This document shows, one piece after another, positions 13,442-15,072 of a stretch of DNA of 15,072 nt. Source of the DNA: an uncultured Angelakisella sp. (GTDB lineage: Bacteria; Bacillota; Clostridia; Oscillospirales; Ruminococcaceae). The notes under the pieces are model-generated. The model was given only the letters and a program-made list of their open reading frames with translations, was not told the origin of the DNA and ran no database searches. The stretch is from the NCBI GenBank assembly GCA_934524965.1, contig CAKSYU010000041.1:1-15072 (forward strand), read 5' to 3'. The first letter of the stretch is position 1. Every line of letters begins with the position of its first letter. The position numbers and the translations under genes were made by a program.

Positions 13442-13485
13442 AAGTTTTCGGTCAAGCCTTTTGAAAAAGGGTTGACCGAAAACTT
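13442..13485. repeat. Minimal copy of the inverted-end element (ends only)
   Basis: aagttttcggtcaagcctttt can be read from 13442 and pairs with the copy ending at 13485, with one mismatch and a loop of about 3 bases. The right half, 13454-13484, matches 10938-10968 at 29 of 31 positions by eye, and the left start 13442-13455 matches 10717-10730 at 13 of 14. It looks like the argS-der gap element without its interior. Confidence 0.75.
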
Positions 13486-13504
13486 TTGCGCTCTATAAGG
13501 AAAA

Positions 13505-13535
13505 ACAGCAAAACTCCCCGCGGGGAAGCGGGGAG
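13505..13535 (-). terminator. Intrinsic terminator downstream of the bactofilin gene
   Basis: On the minus strand ctccccg (plus 13529-13535) pairs with cggggag (plus 13514-13520) around an 8-base loop, followed by TTTTGCTGTTTTT. It lies about 30 bases after the bactofilin stop at 13565, as expected for a minus-strand unit. Confidence 0.75.
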
Positions 13536-13564
13536 CAGACTGTGAGCTTGTTTTTTGTTGGGGA

Positions 13565-13989
13565 TCAATCCTCGTCCTCGGCGGGGGTGTAGCTGCCGGT
13601 CACGGCGGTCTGTCCATTCAGGACACCGCCCTCTTCCGCGGTCAGCTTGGCAACCTCTACATCACCATTGATGACGCCGGTAGCGGTAACCACCAGCTTG
13701 CCGACATTGACATTATCGCCGGTGATGTTGCCCAGCAGCACCAGATGGTCAGCGGTCACATCACCCTCTACCGAGCCGGTCTTGCTGATATATAATAGCG
13801 GGTGGAATTGATGTTGCCAATGAGCTTGCCGTTGATGCAGATGGGGGAAGCACCCTCGATATTACCGGTCACGGAGTTGCGGGTGCCGATAAGGGTCTCA
13901 AACTTGCTCATGTCCTCTGTTTTCTTCTTGTTGTTTTCCAGTAGGTCGATCTCCGGAAAATCATCTTCGCGTTCCCCAAAAAGCATCAT
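13565..13989 (-). pseudogene. Bactofilin-family cytoskeletal protein, frameshifted
   Basis: Two minus-strand frames, 13989-13768 and 13759-13565, together encode one bactofilin. The first gives an acidic N-tail and ETLIGTRNSVTGNIEG...INGKLIGNINST. The second gives TADHLVLLGNITG...GKLVVTATGVINGDVEVAKL, the repeat pattern of the bactofilin beta-helix. They are joined by an extra two bases in the TA tract at plus 13788-13797. Removing them restores ...NSTRYYISKTGSVEGDVTADHL... and a normal 140-residue protein with a short acidic tail. Bactofilins polymerise without nucleotides and organise wall synthesis or cell shape. AGGTAG-type site GGAGGT (plus 13998-14003) lies 8 bases before the ATG at 13989. 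Either the gene is broken, or the expansion is variable, or it is a sequence error. Confidence 0.82.
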
Positions 13990-14003
13990 ATCGCTCTACC
14001 TCC

Positions 14004-14240
14004 AGAATAGATTTTCGTGCTTTATTCAGGTTCCTAACAGGAAACACGGATCAGTATATGTAGACCGACTACATAGAAATGTCTCCCGTCTGTATAAATT
14101 ATTGGATCTTTCGATAGAGATGCACAGGAAACAATTTACAAAGCCCTCAGAGATTACCCGCATTTCACGCCGATAATGCGGCATCTCACCCCCCATTTTC
14201 CAGCATATTACATCCCTTTCCTGTACTGCCATTCCCATGA
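14004..14240 (-). promoter_or_regulatory. Bactofilin leader/upstream region with dyads
   Basis: No gene is seen here. A 7-base inverted repeat, tatgtag (14057-14063) and ctacata (14069-14075), overlaps a possible minus-strand -10 box TATACT (plus 14053-14058), with no good -35. A second small dyad, ttcct/aggaa, is at 14031-14043. A third hairpin, ccgcatt/aatgcgg, is at 14158-14181. The layout suggests a regulated promoter for the bactofilin gene, but this is inference. Confidence 0.35.
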
Positions 14241-14279
14241 TAAATGATACCCTGCCGACCTAAATTTAACCTAAAGAAA

Positions 14280-14350
14280 ACACCCTCCCCACAGGGGGAG
14301 AGCAAAGAAAAAACGAGGGGCGGGAGGGTGGTGAAATACTGTGAGGGAAA
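14280..14350. other. GC hairpin region before the divergent cloverleaf
   Basis: ctcccc and ggggag at about 14285-14300 form a tight hairpin with an aca loop. An outer pairing accctcc (14281-14287) with ggagggt (14325-14331) is also possible. On the minus strand the inner hairpin is followed by GTGTTTTC, a weak terminator-like tail. Function uncertain. Confidence 0.3.
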
Positions 14351-14420
14351 GGCGGGCGCACCGCAGCGGGGAGGGCTGCCCGTCAGGGTCAGCACGACCG
14401 CGAGCGGAGGGGCGCCCGCC
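14351..14420. repeat. Cloverleaf-like palindromic element, degenerate copy
   Basis: A perfect 9-base-pair outer stem, ggcgggcgc (14351-14359) with gcgcccgcc (14412-14420), encloses weaker hairpins: cagc/gctg, ctgccc/gggtcag with one bulge, and ccgc/gcgg. The size and outline match the other copies, but the inner stems are short. It lies between the bactofilin and DUF1292 regions and is not directly before a start codon. Confidence 0.45.
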
Positions 14421-14484
14421 GTGTGTATGGGCGGCGGAAAAACGGGCAAAACAGCAAAAAGCCCCGCCATGCCGTTGCGCCGCG

Positions 14485-14511
14485 AATAAAACCCCGTCTT
14501 ATGCGACAAGG
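14485..14511 (-). terminator. Intrinsic terminator of the DUF1292 / small-RNA transcript
   Basis: On the minus strand ccttgtc (plus 14505-14511) pairs with gacgggg (plus 14492-14498), including two G-T pairs, around the loop gcataa, and is followed by TTTTATT. It lies about 235 bases after the DUF1292 stop codon, so it may belong to a separate RNA in between. Confidence 0.65.
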
Positions 14512-14690
14512 TGGGTAGCCTCCCGCGCGTTCACGCTCCCTTCTTCCATCTTGCGATGGGAGGTCTGCAATCCGGCGGCGGAGTTCCGGCTCCCGAATAA
14601 AAAGTGTTGGATCATATCATACGGCGCTGACGCACACAGCAGGGTGACGCCGGCTGCCGGCTCAAGGGTCGGCATATCGGCGGTACAGGC
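14487..14690 (-). ncRNA. Possible small non-coding RNA (6S-like considered)
   Basis: The 230-base non-coding stretch after the DUF1292 gene ends in an intrinsic terminator and contains folded segments. These include a GCAA tetraloop hairpin ccatc/gatgg, a cctccc/gggagg stem around it, and a long-range pairing of tatgc(c)gac (minus strand of plus 14668-14676) with gtcgcata (minus strand of plus 14500-14507). The total of about 200 bases, a closing long-range stem, and the string ctacccacctt near the 3' end recall 6S RNA. No good promoter was found; two overlapping TATGAT boxes at plus 14611-14621 would give only about 120 bases. It may simply be a 3' UTR. Confidence 0.3.
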
Positions 14691-14699
14691 TTCTGTTTT

Positions 14700-14721
14700 A
14701 TCAGCTTTATATCAGCTTTAT
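14700..14721. repeat. 11-base tandem duplication
   Basis: atcagctttat occurs twice in direct succession (14700-14710 and 14711-14721), followed by a partial third start (tcag). It lies about 25 bases after the DUF1292 stop codon on the minus strand. Confidence 0.8.
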
Positions 14722-14744
14722 TCAGTTATATGCGGGGAACGGCT

Positions 14745-15065
14745 TTATTCTTCCTCGTCGTCCTCCAGAAAATCGTATTCCTCGCTGAGCTTATCGCGGA
14801 AAATTTCGGCAACGCGCTCGAATTCCTCCTCGTCCTGAATGGTATCCAGGTACGCCTCGCCGTCCTCGTCCAGCTCCTCGCTGACCTTCAGGAACACCAG
14901 CTCGGCAGCCTCCATCAGCGCCTCCTCAGGATCCTCGTTGATCGGCTCCAGCGCCATGTATTCCACGCCGTCTACCTCGGCACAGGCAACGATCTTGTAC
15001 TCGCTTTCTACGCCGTCCTCGTCCATCAGGGTCAGAATATCCTCGCCCCAGTTTTCATTTTCCAT
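14745..15065 (-). CDS. DUF1292 (YrzB-like) acidic protein
   Basis: The 106-residue, strongly acidic protein matches the DUF1292 family. The family core is visible: ENWGEDILTLMDEDGVESEY (residues 4-23), CAEVDGVEYMALEPI (28-42) and ELVFLKVSE (55-63). The C-terminal segment is extended and acidic (ending FLEDDEEE). In Firmicutes these genes (B. subtilis yrzB) lie with ruvX/yrrK and the ireB-like gene near alaS, but those would be beyond the right edge of the window. Function is not known. The ATG at 15065 is complete, but only 7 bases upstream are present, so the ribosome binding site cannot be seen. Confidence 0.88.
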   Translation of the reverse strand: MENENWGEDILTLMDEDGVESEYKIVACAEVDGVEYMALEPINEDPEEALMEAAELVFLKVSEELDEDGEAYLDTIQDEEEFERVAEIFRDKLSEEYDFLEDDEEE

Positions 15066-15072
15066 TGTGGTA

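Overview
The window reads as a chromosomal housekeeping segment of a GC-rich Gram-positive bacterium of the class Clostridia, most likely an Oscillospiraceae/Ruminococcaceae gut-type organism (inference). The basis is the gene families (DUF512 radical-SAM protein, YceD/DUF177-RpmF pair, DUF1934/YwiB next to argS, DUF1292/YrzB, bactofilin), strong AGGAGG-type ribosome binding sites, and the heavily G/C third positions.

Layout. Bases 1-2146 (+): a 48-residue two-helix membrane peptide, a GNAT acetyltransferase and a DUF512 radical-SAM protein, closely spaced. 2332-3333 (+): a Gfo/Idh/MocA oxidoreductase. 3597-4515 (-): a clean transcription unit with a consensus promoter, a YceD-like DUF177 gene, rpmF (ribosomal protein L32) and an intrinsic terminator. 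4759-5625 (+): a membrane-anchored, catalytically degenerate LytR-CpsA-Psr-like protein, followed by a terminator. 6072-8762 (+): promoter, ddl (D-Ala-D-Ala ligase), murI (glutamate racemase) and a DUF1934 gene. 8971-10716 (+): argS. 11012-13375 (+): der (GTPase for 50S assembly), an acidic-tailed four-helix membrane protein and a nitroreductase, then a terminator. 13565-13989 (-): a bactofilin gene broken by a 2-base expansion in a TA tract. 14485-15065 (-): a DUF1292 gene, a possible small RNA and an intrinsic terminator. The common theme is cell-wall precursor supply (ddl, murI, LCP-like, bactofilin) and translation (rpmF, argS, der).

The most unusual content is between the genes. At least four gaps carry a short GC-rich element that folds as a closed cloverleaf: an outer stem enclosing exactly three hairpins, each with a 3-base loop and almost no unpaired bases. 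The stem sequences differ between copies while the fold is kept. Clear copies are at 1-73, 2187-2268, 4621-4730 and 8818-8898; looser relatives are at 7240-7320 and 14351-14420. Each clear copy lies roughly 30-75 bases before a start codon. A second family, at 10717-10968, is about 250 bases with TTTCGGTCAA/TTGACCGAAA ends and several internal hairpins. Its two ends alone recur as one hairpin at 13442-13485. No transposase, CRISPR array, rRNA or tRNA gene was recognised.
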